From contig JBPCUO010000037.1 in the NCBI GenBank assembly GCA_051011135.1, positions 1 through 48,073 of the forward strand: a stretch of DNA of 48,073 nucleotides. The letters run 5' to 3'. The notes below the pieces were generated by a model that worked only from the letters and a program-made list of their open reading frames with translations, did no database searches and was not told the origin of the DNA. Each line of letters begins with the position of its first letter. Position 1 is the stretch's first letter. Origin of the DNA: JACOND01 sp051011135. GTDB lineage: Bacteria > Bdellovibrionota > Bdellovibrionia > Bdellovibrionales > UBA1609. The position numbers were made by a program, and so were the translations under genes. Below, piece after piece: positions 14,703 to 23,452 of the stretch.

Positions 14703-16703
14703 TCAAATTTTTAAAACAGCTTTCACAATAGAAGAACTATCCAACCCAAAGTAGCGGTAGAGATCTTCTGCTTTATACGCGCTTCGACCTATTTCACCAT
14801 CAACACAAAGAGTCTTTAATTTAAGAATAGAGCCACCATGCTTTATAATTTCTGAAATTAAAAGAGAAGACATTCCTCCCCGATATTGATGGTCTTCAAC
14901 GGTCACCAATCGGCCCTCACATTTTTTTAACCATTTGCAAATCACAGAAACATCAACATGACTCACAGAAGAGTTGTTAATCACAATCACTCCTTGATTC
15001 TGCTTTTTAAGCTCTTCTGCCGCCTGTAAAGCCGTATAAACTAAAGCTCCTGTTGCAACAATAACTGTTGGTTTTTTTCCCTGTTCATATTGAAACAAAA
15101 CCTGAGGCTGCCTTAATTTATATTGAATCGATGAATCGCCTAAGCTTTTTGGAAACACTTCACGACCTAAAAACAGAATTTTTGTATTTGGAATCTTGCC
15201 TGATTTTCTTTGTGAATAAAACTCATCGATCGCTTGAGACATAAAAGCATAAGCTTCATCAGAACAGCTCAAGTTATAAACTTCTGTATGAGGAAGTGAA
15301 AAGGTTTTAGCAATATAAGAAAGAGCTTGATGAGAAGCTCCATCAGCAGCATCTTGAAAACCAGCATGAGAAAAAACACCTATAATAGGAGCTTGAGATA
15401 AAGCAGACATAATCATTGGTAAAGCTCCTTTTGTAATAGCGAATTGAGCAAATGTATCTACAACAGGAATAAAACCCTCTTTTGAAAAACCAACAGCCGT
15501 GCTGATCATATTAGCCTCTGCAACTCCCACATCAAAAGCCACTTCTGGAAATTTTTTTCTAAAACCTGCAACTCCTGTTGAGCCAAAAAGATCTGAACTG
15601 ATAGATACTAAAGGTTTTCCTTCCTCCTTTTTTTCTATTAAAGCTTGATCTAAACCTTTTTGAATTTTTACAAAAGAAGCCGTTTGAGATGAGCCTTTTT
15701 TGTTTTTAAGATTTTCACACCATTTTAATAAAGGAGAGGGTATCGGATCTTCTCCATAAATTTCCTGTATAAAAGCACCTACATCTTCTCCCTTTTTTAA
15801 AGGAAATCCATGACCACCTGAAGAGGATTCCATCGTCGATTTAACTCCAAACCCCTTACAAGTTTTGATAACAAGAGCCACAGGAACTTGAGGCTCATTT
15901 TTGAGAGTTTGAAAAGCTTTTTCTAAAGAATTAAAAACAGTTTGTAAATCATTTCCTTTGGAAACGGTTTGCAAATTCCAACCTAAAGTTTTTAAACTAT
16001 CAAATGTAGGTTGTAAGGAAAAACTATCTTCATCAATGCGACCGCTTAATTTTGTATTATTATCACTGATGATAAGTAAAAAAGGATTCGTTTGATTTTT
16101 TTTAGCAAAACCTGGTAAGGATGCAAAGCTTTCTTTCACTTCTCCTTCCATGCAAGCTCCATCACTTAAAGTTACAATACACATTCTTTCTCGCTTTAAA
16201 AGTTTATCAGCCATCGATAAACCTTGAGCTTGAGCAACCGTAGAACCTAAAGGTCCGTTACTTAAGTAAACTCCTTCAGGAAATAAATGAGCTTCTCCAT
16301 GTCCTGTTAAGCGACTCTCTATAGAGCGAAATTTTTTTAAATCCTCCAACCCAATACCCGCCATTTTGTAATTGGCTTTTAAAGCATAAATTCCATTTTC
16401 ACAGTGACCAGCATCATTGATAAGATGAAATCTCTCATGCCACTTTTGTCTTGCTTTTTGAGCTTCATAAAAAATAAGAGCATAAAGAGCAGCCATGATT
16501 TCTGCAAAAGCAGCAGGCCCTCCCCAATGACTGGCAGCTCCTCCTAAAACCGCTGCCATATTCATACAAGCTAAAAGAGCTCTTGTTGCTTTTGGATCCG
16601 CTACATCCAAGCTTTCGCCTTGAGCATTTTTAATAGAAACAGAAAACATAGGTTTTTGAGATAAAGGACTTGCGAGTTGATTTTTTAAAGGAATTATCTT
16701 CAT
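14703..16703 (-). CDS. tkt: Transketolase
   Basis: The 666-residue protein carries all three transketolase domains: the thiamine diphosphate domain, the pyrimidine-binding domain and the C-terminal domain. The cofactor motif appears as SDGACMEGEVKES followed after about 25 residues by ISDNN, where the family has GDG...NN. The flavin-like pyrimidine domain shows DVGVAEANMISTAVG and GASHQALSYIA. The sequence is divergent from E. coli TktA, and the usual early His-rich segments are altered (SHWGGPAAFAE), so the exact substrate range is less sure. The gene lies 24 bases after thiQ in the same direction, next to a thiamine transporter that could supply its cofactor. No ribosome binding site is obvious. 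Confidence 0.85.
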   Translation of the reverse strand: MKIIPLKNQLASPLSQKPMFSVSIKNAQGESLDVADPKATRALLACMNMAAVLGGAASHWGGPAAFAEIMAALYALIFYEAQKARQKWHERFHLINDAGHCENGIYALKANYKMAGIGLEDLKKFRSIESRLTGHGEAHLFPEGVYLSNGPLGSTVAQAQGLSMADKLLKRERMCIVTLSDGACMEGEVKESFASLPGFAKKNQTNPFLLIISDNNTKLSGRIDEDSFSLQPTFDSLKTLGWNLQTVSKGNDLQTVFNSLEKAFQTLKNEPQVPVALVIKTCKGFGVKSTMESSSGGHGFPLKKGEDVGAFIQEIYGEDPIPSPLLKWCENLKNKKGSSQTASFVKIQKGLDQALIEKKEEGKPLVSISSDLFGSTGVAGFRKKFPEVAFDVGVAEANMISTAVGFSKEGFIPVVDTFAQFAITKGALPMIMSALSQAPIIGVFSHAGFQDAADGASHQALSYIAKTFSLPHTEVYNLSCSDEAYAFMSQAIDEFYSQRKSGKIPNTKILFLGREVFPKSLGDSSIQYKLRQPQVLFQYEQGKKPTVIVATGALVYTALQAAEELKKQNQGVIVINNSSVSHVDVSVICKWLKKCEGRLVTVEDHQYRGGMSSLLISEIIKHGGSILKLKTLCVDGEIGRSAYKAEDLYRYFGLDSSSIVKAVLKI

Positions 16704-16727
16704 AGTTTTTACTTACCTACACCTGGA

Positions 16728-17372
16728 TTAAGGGTCAACTTTTTTTAAACAACCACCTTCTAAGATGAAAAATTCATCAGCTAACTCTTTCACATCTTCT
16801 GAATCATGACTGATGAGTAAAGCTCCCAAACCTCTACTTTGAATGACTTGTTTTGTTAAAATCCTTGCTTCTTTTCGATTTTCCTCATCAAGATGAGTAA
16901 AAGGTTCATCTAATAATAAAAATTGAGGTTGAGATAAAAGAGCTCTTGCTAAAGACACTCTTTGTCGCTCTCCTCCAGAAAGCTTTTGTACATCAGAAGA
17001 TAATTTATGTTGGATCTTTAAAGCACGCACTATCGTTTCAAAATCTTTTTTCAAAACGCTCCCATCCAATCCTCTTGCCTCTCCCGCCATTAAAATATTT
17101 TCTTGAACTGATAAATGTGGAAACAACCTTAAATCTTGAAAAGAAACTCCTAAATTTCTTTCAGGAGGAGATTTTCGAGCTAGATCTTCTCCTTTGAATT
17201 CCCAAATCAAAGAAGGACAAGGTAGAAGTCCACATAAAATTTTTAAAAGACTTGTTTTCCCACTTCCTGAAGAGCCAGAAAGCACAACAATATGATCTTC
17301 TTTAAAAGACCATTCCGGTATCTTTAAAGAAAAATCTTTAATGCTGTAATTTAAATTTTTTATCAAAGACAA
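16728..17372 (-). CDS. thiQ: ABC transporter ATPase, thiamine type
   Basis: The 214-residue ATPase powers the importer encoded upstream. Walker A is LSGSSGSGKTSLLK, the signature is KLSGGERQRVSLARALL, Walker B is FLLLDEPFTHLD and the switch His is LLISHD. The size is that of a short ThiQ-type ATPase without a regulatory C-terminal domain. It begins with TTG at 17372, preceded by GGAG at 6 bases, and overlaps the permease gene by 35 bases, a sign of translational coupling. Assignment to thiamine rests on the ThiB-like binding protein next to it. Confidence 0.85.
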   Translation of the reverse strand: MSLIKNLNYSIKDFSLKIPEWSFKEDHIVVLSGSSGSGKTSLLKILCGLLPCPSLIWEFKGEDLARKSPPERNLGVSFQDLRLFPHLSVQENILMAGEARGLDGSVLKKDFETIVRALKIQHKLSSDVQKLSGGERQRVSLARALLSQPQFLLLDEPFTHLDEENRKEARILTKQVIQSRGLGALLISHDSEDVKELADEFFILEGGCLKKVDP

Positions 17373-18852
17373 AACTAACTCCTATCCAAAAAAGAAAAAC
17401 CAATAAACTTAAAATCAACAAAAACCAGCTCGCTAAAAGAGCTAGATCTAAACGATAAGAAGAAAATAAATCATAAGTCAAAAGAGCCATATTCCAATGA
17501 CCTTGAGATACTATTAAACTATAAGAAAAATCTCCACAAGCTAAAAAAGCAGAAAGGCCAGCGCATAAAAAAAAGACACTTCGGCTTTGTGGCCATAAAA
17601 TTTTAGAAAAAACAAACAGCCAGCTTCCTCCTAAAAGACGAGTCATCTCTACTTGATCTGTTAATTTTTCTAACATGACTTCTCCTCTTAAACGATAGAC
17701 AATAGGAAATAATAATAAGGAGAGTCCAAAAATCCATTTTAATAATACAAAATTTAAACTATAAAAAGGGAGTATTAAAAAGGCGAATCCAACTAAAGTC
17801 ACTCCTGGATACATGAAAGCAACTACAAATTTTCGAAAAATAGAACTTCGAAAAGAAAGAGACATCATTATAAAAAAAACCAGAACTAAACTTCCTACTC
17901 CTAGACCCAGTAAAAAAGAATGCAAAAGAGAACTCCATAAAATAAAATCCAAATCTATTATTTTTAAAAAGTTTTTTTTAAAATCAGAAATAAAAAATAA
18001 TCCAAATACTGATATAAGACTTGGAAACAAAGGAATGATAAGCATGATCTTTTTTGGAATTAAATATATTTTTCCTTTATAAAAATTAAAAGAAGAAGAT
18101 AAGGTTGGAGAAAAAGCTTTAATATAAATATAAAAAATCAAAACTGTTTGTAGTAAAATTAAAAAAGTCGCCACCGGCCACGCATCAGGATCTTTTAATT
18201 GTTCATAAATAAAAAATTCTAAACTAACACCTCGACCCCCTGCTGTTAAAAGAGGCAAGCTTAAGCTGGTAAAAGCACTTATAAAAATAAGTGTCATAAG
18301 AGTTTTTATATCTTTTCTTAAAAAAGTTCGCATGATGTATTTTAAAAATTTCCAAGACGATAAATCGTGGATATAAGCCCATTCACTCAGCTGGGATATT
18401 TCCTCACTTAAAACACGACTCCAAACAACAGAACATAAACCTGTATAAGTTAAAACTTGAAAAAAGATTAAAGACCCTAACCCAAAAGGAAAGGGCATGA
18501 ATAACTCCAGCAAATTAGCAACAGATATAACAAGAATCAAAGAGGGAATAAGACTTGGTAAAACAACAAAAGCCTCTATTAAAAAATAGTATTTTTTTGA
18601 AACAAGAGTCAATAATCCTCTGACTCCTAAAAAAGAAAACAAAAAAATCAATCCGGTAGCAGCTAAAGCTTGAAAAAAAGTCCAACCTATTACAGATAAA
18701 AATTCCAGATCTTCCGCCCAAGAAAGCCCCTTGATTTGAGTCAAAAAAAGAACCAGAGGGATTAATAATAAAAAACTTACTAAAGCAGCTGGAAAATGAA
18801 AAATACTATCTTTAAAAGAAAATAATCTTTTCAATATAAAATATCCTTCCAT
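17338..18852 (-). CDS. thiP: ABC transporter permease, fused two-domain, ThiP-like
   Basis: The 504-residue inner membrane protein has about twelve hydrophobic segments in two halves, as in ThiP and iron FbpB-type permeases where two permease domains are fused. Each half has an ATPase-coupling loop, around SEWAYIHDLSSWKFLKYIM in the first and MTRLLGGSWLFVFSKILWPQ in the second. It lies between the binding protein (22-base overlap) and the ATPase (35-base overlap). Family assignment is secure. Thiamine as substrate is inferred from the neighbour. Confidence 0.82.
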   Translation of the reverse strand: MEGYFILKRLFSFKDSIFHFPAALVSFLLLIPLVLFLTQIKGLSWAEDLEFLSVIGWTFFQALAATGLIFLFSFLGVRGLLTLVSKKYYFLIEAFVVLPSLIPSLILVISVANLLELFMPFPFGLGSLIFFQVLTYTGLCSVVWSRVLSEEISQLSEWAYIHDLSSWKFLKYIMRTFLRKDIKTLMTLIFISAFTSLSLPLLTAGGRGVSLEFFIYEQLKDPDAWPVATFLILLQTVLIFYIYIKAFSPTLSSSFNFYKGKIYLIPKKIMLIIPLFPSLISVFGLFFISDFKKNFLKIIDLDFILWSSLLHSFLLGLGVGSLVLVFFIMMSLSFRSSIFRKFVVAFMYPGVTLVGFAFLILPFYSLNFVLLKWIFGLSLLLFPIVYRLRGEVMLEKLTDQVEMTRLLGGSWLFVFSKILWPQSRSVFFLCAGLSAFLACGDFSYSLIVSQGHWNMALLTYDLFSSYRLDLALLASWFLLILSLLVFLFWIGVSFVFDKKFKLQH

Positions 18853-19814
18853 TGTTTGAGAAGATTTTTTCTATCTTTTAAAAAAGCATTCATCCTATCA
18901 TAAGATAAAAGGGGGGGTCGGTTTAAAGCCGGTGGTTTTTGTTCTTTTAAAACGGAAAGCATATAATGTTTATCTTGAATTAAATTTTGAGATTGAGGAG
19001 ATAATAAAAGTTTGATAAATTCAAAAGCTAAAGATACATTTTGAGAAGACTTTGGCACTCCAACAAACTCAACTTGATAAGGATGACCTTCTTTAAAGTA
19101 AGCAAACTGATAGGACAAATCCTGTTGTTCTTTTTTATGATAAAGGAGGGATGTAAGATAGGAAAGACTCATATCCACTCGTCCCTTTTGAAAATAACCA
19201 TAAGATAAAGACCAAGAAAAAACAGGTCCATAAATCCTCGTTTTAAGGCGCGTTAAAAACACTTGAATCTTATTTAAATCTCCCCCAAACGCCTCGTAAA
19301 TCCAATAATAAAATTGGAGACCTAAGCTGCTTGATTTAGGTTCTGGAAAAGACAGTCTCCCCTCTATCTGAGGCAGTTCTTTTAAAGCATGAATAAAGGG
19401 CTGATTTCTGACAATAAAACCAATAGGTGCCCAATCGATAGGTATAAAAAATTTATTTTTCCACTTCATCGCTTCTTTATTTAAAGAGGTTTGTATCGAG
19501 TCTATAGAATGCCAATTCTCTTTTTTAATATTCCATAAATGAAATTGATCTAATCCAATGACTAAATCAATATCAGAAATCAAATGAAGTCTTTGGAGTA
19601 AAGCTGTTGAATCTTCAGAAACAAACCACACCATGTTGCATTCACAAAAAGATTCAAATTCTTTTTGAAGGTCTTTTCTTGGTCCATACAGGCCTGCAAA
19701 AGAAGAATAAGTTAGCACTTTTAAAGTTTTAGTAGGAGCCGTTTTGTCTATAGATAAAATACAATAGCTAAAAAAAATCAATCCAAGAAAAATATAAATT
19801 ATTTTTTTAATCAT
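18831..19814 (-). CDS. thiB: Thiamine-binding periplasmic protein, ThiB-like
   Basis: The 327-residue protein has an N-terminal hydrophobic signal (residues 4 to 20) and then the type 2 periplasmic binding fold. LKVLTYSSFAGLYGPRKDLQKEFE, the Cys pair in FCECNM and DLVIGLDQ closely follow the layout of E. coli ThiB, which binds thiamine and its phosphates. Later IPIDWAPIGFIV corresponds to the family hinge segment. The start overlaps the nth stop by four bases, leaving no room for a thiamine riboswitch directly upstream. Related families bind iron, sulfate or putrescine, but the Cys-Cys region favours thiamine. Confidence 0.8.
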   Translation of the reverse strand: MIKKIIYIFLGLIFFSYCILSIDKTAPTKTLKVLTYSSFAGLYGPRKDLQKEFESFCECNMVWFVSEDSTALLQRLHLISDIDLVIGLDQFHLWNIKKENWHSIDSIQTSLNKEAMKWKNKFFIPIDWAPIGFIVRNQPFIHALKELPQIEGRLSFPEPKSSSLGLQFYYWIYEAFGGDLNKIQVFLTRLKTRIYGPVFSWSLSYGYFQKGRVDMSLSYLTSLLYHKKEQQDLSYQFAYFKEGHPYQVEFVGVPKSSQNVSLAFEFIKLLLSPQSQNLIQDKHYMLSVLKEQKPPALNRPPLLSYDRMNAFLKDRKNLLKQWKDILY

Positions 19815-20476
19815 TGCTGTTTTTGAGACACTCCTTTTCTAGGACAAATCTTTAATAAAAAACAAAGACGACAATGGGGGCTTCGAGCTCCACATATTTT
19901 TCGACCATGCTCTATCATCCAATGAGAAAATTGAATCCAATCTTTTTGAGGAACTAATTCTTCTAATTTAGTTTCAATATGAAAAACATTAGGAGTATTC
20001 ACTAAACCTAATCGATTAGAAAGTCTCCTGACATGAGTATCAACCACGACACCTGAAGGTACTTGAAAGCCGTTGCCCATAACGACATGAGCTGTTTTGC
20101 GACCAACACCCGCTAACTCTACAAGCTGATCAAAATTTTTTGGAACCTGACCCTCGTATTTTTTTTCAAGCTCTTGGCAAGATTTTTTAAGATTACGAGC
20201 TTTATTTCTAAAAAATCCTGTAGACTGAACGGCTTTCTCTAATTGTCCAATAGGAGCTTTTGCATAATCTTTTGCTGTTTTATATTTTTTAAACAGATCT
20301 TTTGTCACTAAGTTAACCCGTTTATCTGTGCATTGAGCGCTTAATTGTGTGGCGATTAAAAGTTCTAATTCATTTTTAAAATTGAGAGCGCATTTTGCTG
20401 TAGGATATTTTTTTTTAAAAAAATTCAGGATTTTTTGTAATCTCTTTTTTTTATCAGAAAAAGATTCTTTTGACAT
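19811..20476 (-). CDS. nth: Endonuclease III
   Basis: Nth removes oxidised pyrimidines and cuts the abasic site. The 221-residue protein has the helix-hairpin-helix LVELAGVGRKTAHVVMG with catalytic Lys127, then VVVDTHVRRLSNRLGL with Asp146. The iron-sulfur Cys are at 195, 202, 205 and 211 in the 6-2-5 spacing. The start has AAGG 11 bases upstream. It overlaps thiB by four bases, so a repair gene and a transporter share a transcript. Length is normal. Confidence 0.95.
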   Translation of the reverse strand: MSKESFSDKKKRLQKILNFFKKKYPTAKCALNFKNELELLIATQLSAQCTDKRVNLVTKDLFKKYKTAKDYAKAPIGQLEKAVQSTGFFRNKARNLKKSCQELEKKYEGQVPKNFDQLVELAGVGRKTAHVVMGNGFQVPSGVVVDTHVRRLSNRLGLVNTPNVFHIETKLEELVPQKDWIQFSHWMIEHGRKICGARSPHCRLCFLLKICPRKGVSQKQQ

Positions 20477-20498
20477 TCAATTTATACCTTTTTTAAAT

Positions 20499-21377
20499 TT
20501 AAGAGGTGGTTAATTTTAAGACTCTCTCTTTTACTTCCATAACTAAGATTGTCTTATCTTTAGAAGTATCAACTCCCTGACCAAATTGATCACATTCAAA
20601 AAGTATATTTTGTCGAATCCCTAAAACTCCTTTGTCTTTTGCTTCCTTTGCATATTGTAAAATACGAGAATTTCCAAAACTTTCTCCTTGAGAGTTTTGA
20701 ACAGCGCTAACACCTGAAGAACAAAAAACAAATCTATCTTTAGGATTTAAAGATAGGGTTTTATTTTTAATAGATTTATCTTTTAAAGATTTAGAACCTG
20801 CTTTTAAAACCTCATAATCTCCTTCTTCTGTTTTAAGAGCAGCAAAAATATCACCCACTAAACAATAATCTAAAGTAAAATTCTTACGATCTACAATTCC
20901 ATAAAATAAATCTATTTTATCTAATTCAGGAAAAGATTCAGATAAAGAATCCGCCACATAAGATAAAAAATCTTTTGAATCTTTATAGTTTTTTAAATTT
21001 TGAGAAGATTTTAAAAAAGAAGAAACAAATAAAGCCGTCATAGCATAGGTATTGCAGCTGGATAAAACTATTCCAAATTTTAAACTGTCTTTAATTTTTA
21101 CAACATCAAAAAAATCTCCACTCACCCCTGAAGAAGTTGGTAAAAATTTATAACTGAATTCAAAATAAGGAATTTCAGGAAGATCTACAGGAATTAAGTT
21201 CTTATGTATTCCTGCCATTAAAGACAATCCCTCTTTTACATTTTTAGCAATTTTTTCTATACGATCATTAGAAAAATTAATAGTTTCTTGATATTTAGTA
21301 AGAAGCTCTTCTTTTTCTTTAATTTGTTTTTCTAAAAATTTAATTTTAGAGATTAAATGATTTTCTGATTTTGACAT
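20499..21377 (-). CDS. SpoIIE/RsbU-type PPM phosphatase domain protein, active site degenerate
   Basis: The 292-residue protein has an N-terminal coiled coil (about 5 to 45) and a PPM phosphatase fold of the SpoIIE/RsbU type, enzymes that control anti-anti-sigma factors. The first metal motif is kept (SGVSGDFFDV, Asp88 and Asp91). The second, normally DxxGHG, reads SSCNTYA (106 to 112). The third, normally TDGV, reads SSGV near 220, and the last is DKTIL. With two of the metal aspartates lost, it is probably not a standard phosphatase and may act as a binding protein. No receiver, PAS or HAMP domain is attached. Its start overlaps the rsmJ stop by one base (TAATG). Confidence 0.75.
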   Translation of the reverse strand: MSKSENHLISKIKFLEKQIKEKEELLTKYQETINFSNDRIEKIAKNVKEGLSLMAGIHKNLIPVDLPEIPYFEFSYKFLPTSSGVSGDFFDVVKIKDSLKFGIVLSSCNTYAMTALFVSSFLKSSQNLKNYKDSKDFLSYVADSLSESFPELDKIDLFYGIVDRKNFTLDYCLVGDIFAALKTEEGDYEVLKAGSKSLKDKSIKNKTLSLNPKDRFVFCSSGVSAVQNSQGESFGNSRILQYAKEAKDKGVLGIRQNILFECDQFGQGVDTSKDKTILVMEVKERVLKLTTS

Positions 21378-22036
21378 TAAGACACTCCTCCTGGATTTTG
21401 AGGAAAATAAACATCATAACAAATCGCTCGTCCTGAAAAAGTCCCCTTTAAAGGAGCTAAAGACATTGGCTTTTCATGCTTATGTCTTTTAACCACAATA
21501 CGATCTAAAGCTTTTCCAAGTGCTGCTTGAAATAATTCTTGTGGCGAAGCAGGCTCTCCCACTAACTGTCTTAAAATCCTCAAAGGCTTAACGCTTAAAG
21601 ATTTTTTATCACCAAACATAGGATCCATATAAATCACTTCCGGCCTCTCCTCATCTTTTATACTCTTTAAATAATTTATACTATTATCCAGCGCAAAATT
21701 TAAAGAAAAATTTTTTTTAAGGCTTTTTCTTAAAGCAGATTGCAAAAAAGCAAAAACTAAGGGATGAGACTCTATGGCTGTCACCTCATAAGAAAGGCGT
21801 GCTAATAAACAAGCATCTTTCCCCCATCCTGCTGTAAGATCCAAAACTCTTACTTTTTGAGAAGCTTTTTTTCCTATTGCTTTTGCTAAAGGCTGCTTGC
21901 TGGAAAGACTTTTTAATTTAGAAAAATCCAAACAAAAAGGACGACCCTCATTAGTGTGAAGGTAAAGATCTTCTTTTGTTTTTTCTAATTTCCAACCTGG
22001 GGGGAGGGGGATTTGATTTAAAGAATCCTGCATCAT
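21377..22036 (-). CDS. rsmJ: 16S rRNA (guanine-N2) methyltransferase RsmJ
   Basis: The 219-residue enzyme is a class I SAM methyltransferase. The SAM-binding strand is VLDLTAGWGKDACLLARLSY, followed by AIESHPLVFAFLQSAL and the catalytic DPMFGDKK, where DPMF is diagnostic of RsmJ (YhiQ), the m2G1516 methylase. The end VVKRHKHEKPMSLAPLKG also matches. The start chosen is ATG at 22036 with GGAGG five bases upstream. A TTG 12 bases earlier falls inside that ribosome binding site. The start overlaps the stop of the polyprenyl synthase by two bases. Confidence 0.87.
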   Translation of the reverse strand: MMQDSLNQIPLPPGWKLEKTKEDLYLHTNEGRPFCLDFSKLKSLSSKQPLAKAIGKKASQKVRVLDLTAGWGKDACLLARLSYEVTAIESHPLVFAFLQSALRKSLKKNFSLNFALDNSINYLKSIKDEERPEVIYMDPMFGDKKSLSVKPLRILRQLVGEPASPQELFQAALGKALDRIVVKRHKHEKPMSLAPLKGTFSGRAICYDVYFPQNPGGVS

Positions 22037-22967
22037 TTTTTCCTCCAATATAATAAAGAAGGAATAAGTTTTAATTCTGAAATAAGCATGGATTTTTCAG
22101 GAGCTAAAAAGGAGCTGATCTCCATCATTTTTTCTTCTGTTTTTTTAATTATTTTTTGATTATCTTCATGAAACAGCTTTAAAGTTGCTTCAAAATGAGG
22201 CATGCATTGGTGAACTTCTGAAATAGATTTACAGTTTTGATATTTTTTTTCTAAAGAAGGATCTAGGTCTTTTGTAAGGTAACAAGAAAAAGAATTATAA
22301 TAAGTTTGTTTAAGGTCACATAAAGCGGGTTTATCACTTTCTTTTTGGGAGTCAAAATCCAACAAATCATCAGATCTTTGATAAAGCCAACCTAGATAAC
22401 GACCAATAGTCTCTAGCAAATCATAAAAAGCAGCTTCTTGTTTTCCTTGAAGAATAAAAGGCGCTTTCAAACACCACTTAAATAAACTTCCTGTTTTATG
22501 CTCACTCACTTCATTTATTTTTTCTAAATCTTTTTGGCGAAATCCATAAAACTCTCTTTGTAAAAATTCTCCTCGCACTAAAGATTTAATAGATTCAGCA
22601 GTGAGCTTCAATAAAGAAAGATTTTCTTTTTCACAAAGATAGACATTCACCTGAGCGAGCAGATAATCTCCTGCTAAAACGGCTTGCTGAGGAGAAAACT
22701 GAACCCAAGCTGTTTTTTGCTTTCTACGAAAATCAGAATTATCAATAAAATCATCATGCAATAAACTATAATACGACATAAAAATTGGATATCTTCTTTT
22801 TTTAATTGAAGATGAGAACTGATTAAAGATGTTAGTTGAGAGCGTAGGTTTTTTCCTTTTGCAAAAAGAGCTTCGCAAATTTCAAATAACTCTTTAGGCT
22901 CTTTTTTCAAAATTTCTTTATCTAAAGGATTTTGAGATATTTTCAACATAGCTGGATTATCTTTCAA
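22033..22967 (-). pseudogene. Polyprenyl diphosphate synthase, split by a -1 frameshift
   Basis: Trans-prenyltransferases build the isoprenoid tail of quinones. The sequence is in two frames. The first, from 22967 (TTG, or ATG at 22949), gives the N-terminal part with KGKNLRSQL, the usual GKxxRP region. After QLKKEDIQFL it becomes meaningless. The second frame gives SLLHDDFIDNSDFRRKQKT (first Asp-rich motif), AVLAGDYLLAQ, KTGSLFKW and YQRSDDLLDF (second motif) to the end at 22033. The frames meet around an A7 run near 22796 to 22803 and a T5 run shortly after. All catalytic motifs are in the second frame. This may be a decayed gene, a read error in the homopolymer or slippage at A7. It heads the rsmJ string and lies next to the menaquinone genes, so a menaquinone side chain is the likely product. 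Confidence 0.7.
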
Positions 22968-23043
22968 TGGAAGTAGAAAAGGGTCAACCTTTTCTTCAAA
23001 GAAGCTTCTTGATTTTTATAAATTTTTGAATTTTAATCATAAA

Positions 23044-23451
23044 ATGGCTTTTAGAAAACAAGTAAAAATCTATTTTGATCAAGGTGATCCTGCAAGGATC
23101 GTCTTTCACGGTCAACATAGTATTATTGTCCAAAGAGTTCTGGAAGATTTTATTCCTGAAATAGGAATTCCTTGGGAAGACTATTTTGATAATAAGGATA
23201 TTTTTATGCCTCTTGTAAGACTGAATCATGAATTTAAAAAACCTCTTTACCCTGGAGAAACCTATAATGTTGAAATTCAAATCCAACACATAGGCCGAAG
23301 TAGTCTTAAATTTGAGTATCAAATCTTGGATTTAAAAGACGCTTGTTGTTGTGTAATAGAATCTGTTTATGTATGTACAAATCCAAAAAATTTTAAATCA
23401 AAACCTCTTCCTGAAAAATGGGTGGAACTCTTAAAAAAACACAAACAATAA
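23044..23451 (+). CDS. Hotdog-fold acyl-CoA thioesterase, probable DHNA-CoA thioesterase
   Basis: The 135-residue protein (ATG at 23044; a TTG at 23026 would add six residues) belongs to the 4-hydroxybenzoyl-CoA thioesterase family. The active-site segment is VKIYFDQGDPARIVFHGQ, with the conserved Asp followed by Pro-Ala-x-Ile-Val-Phe. RLNHEFKKPLYPGETYNVEIQI is the expected second half. It is embedded between the polyprenyl synthase and menE-C-A-B on the opposite strand. Hydrolysis of 1,4-dihydroxy-2-naphthoyl-CoA in menaquinone synthesis is therefore the best guess. A general thioesterase of the YbgC type is the alternative. It converges on menE with one base between the stop codons. Confidence 0.75.
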   Translation: MAFRKQVKIYFDQGDPARIVFHGQHSIIVQRVLEDFIPEIGIPWEDYFDNKDIFMPLVRLNHEFKKPLYPGETYNVEIQIQHIGRSSLKFEYQILDLKDACCCVIESVYVCTNPKNFKSKPLPEKWVELLKKHKQ

Positions 23452-23452
23452 T

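Noticed and set aside
19700..19830. Possible thiamine riboswitch before thiB
   Set aside because: nth and thiB overlap by four bases and the preceding bases code for conserved Nth residues, so no leader RNA fits.
22780..22810. Programmed -1 frameshift in the polyprenyl synthase
   Set aside because: A7 is slippery, but I see no clear downstream stem-loop or pseudoknot and no internal ribosome-like site. An indel or read error is simpler, so it is kept only as one option.
22996..23322. Minus-strand ORF of 108 codons
   Set aside because: It is the antisense of the hotdog thioesterase, whose frame has clear family motifs.
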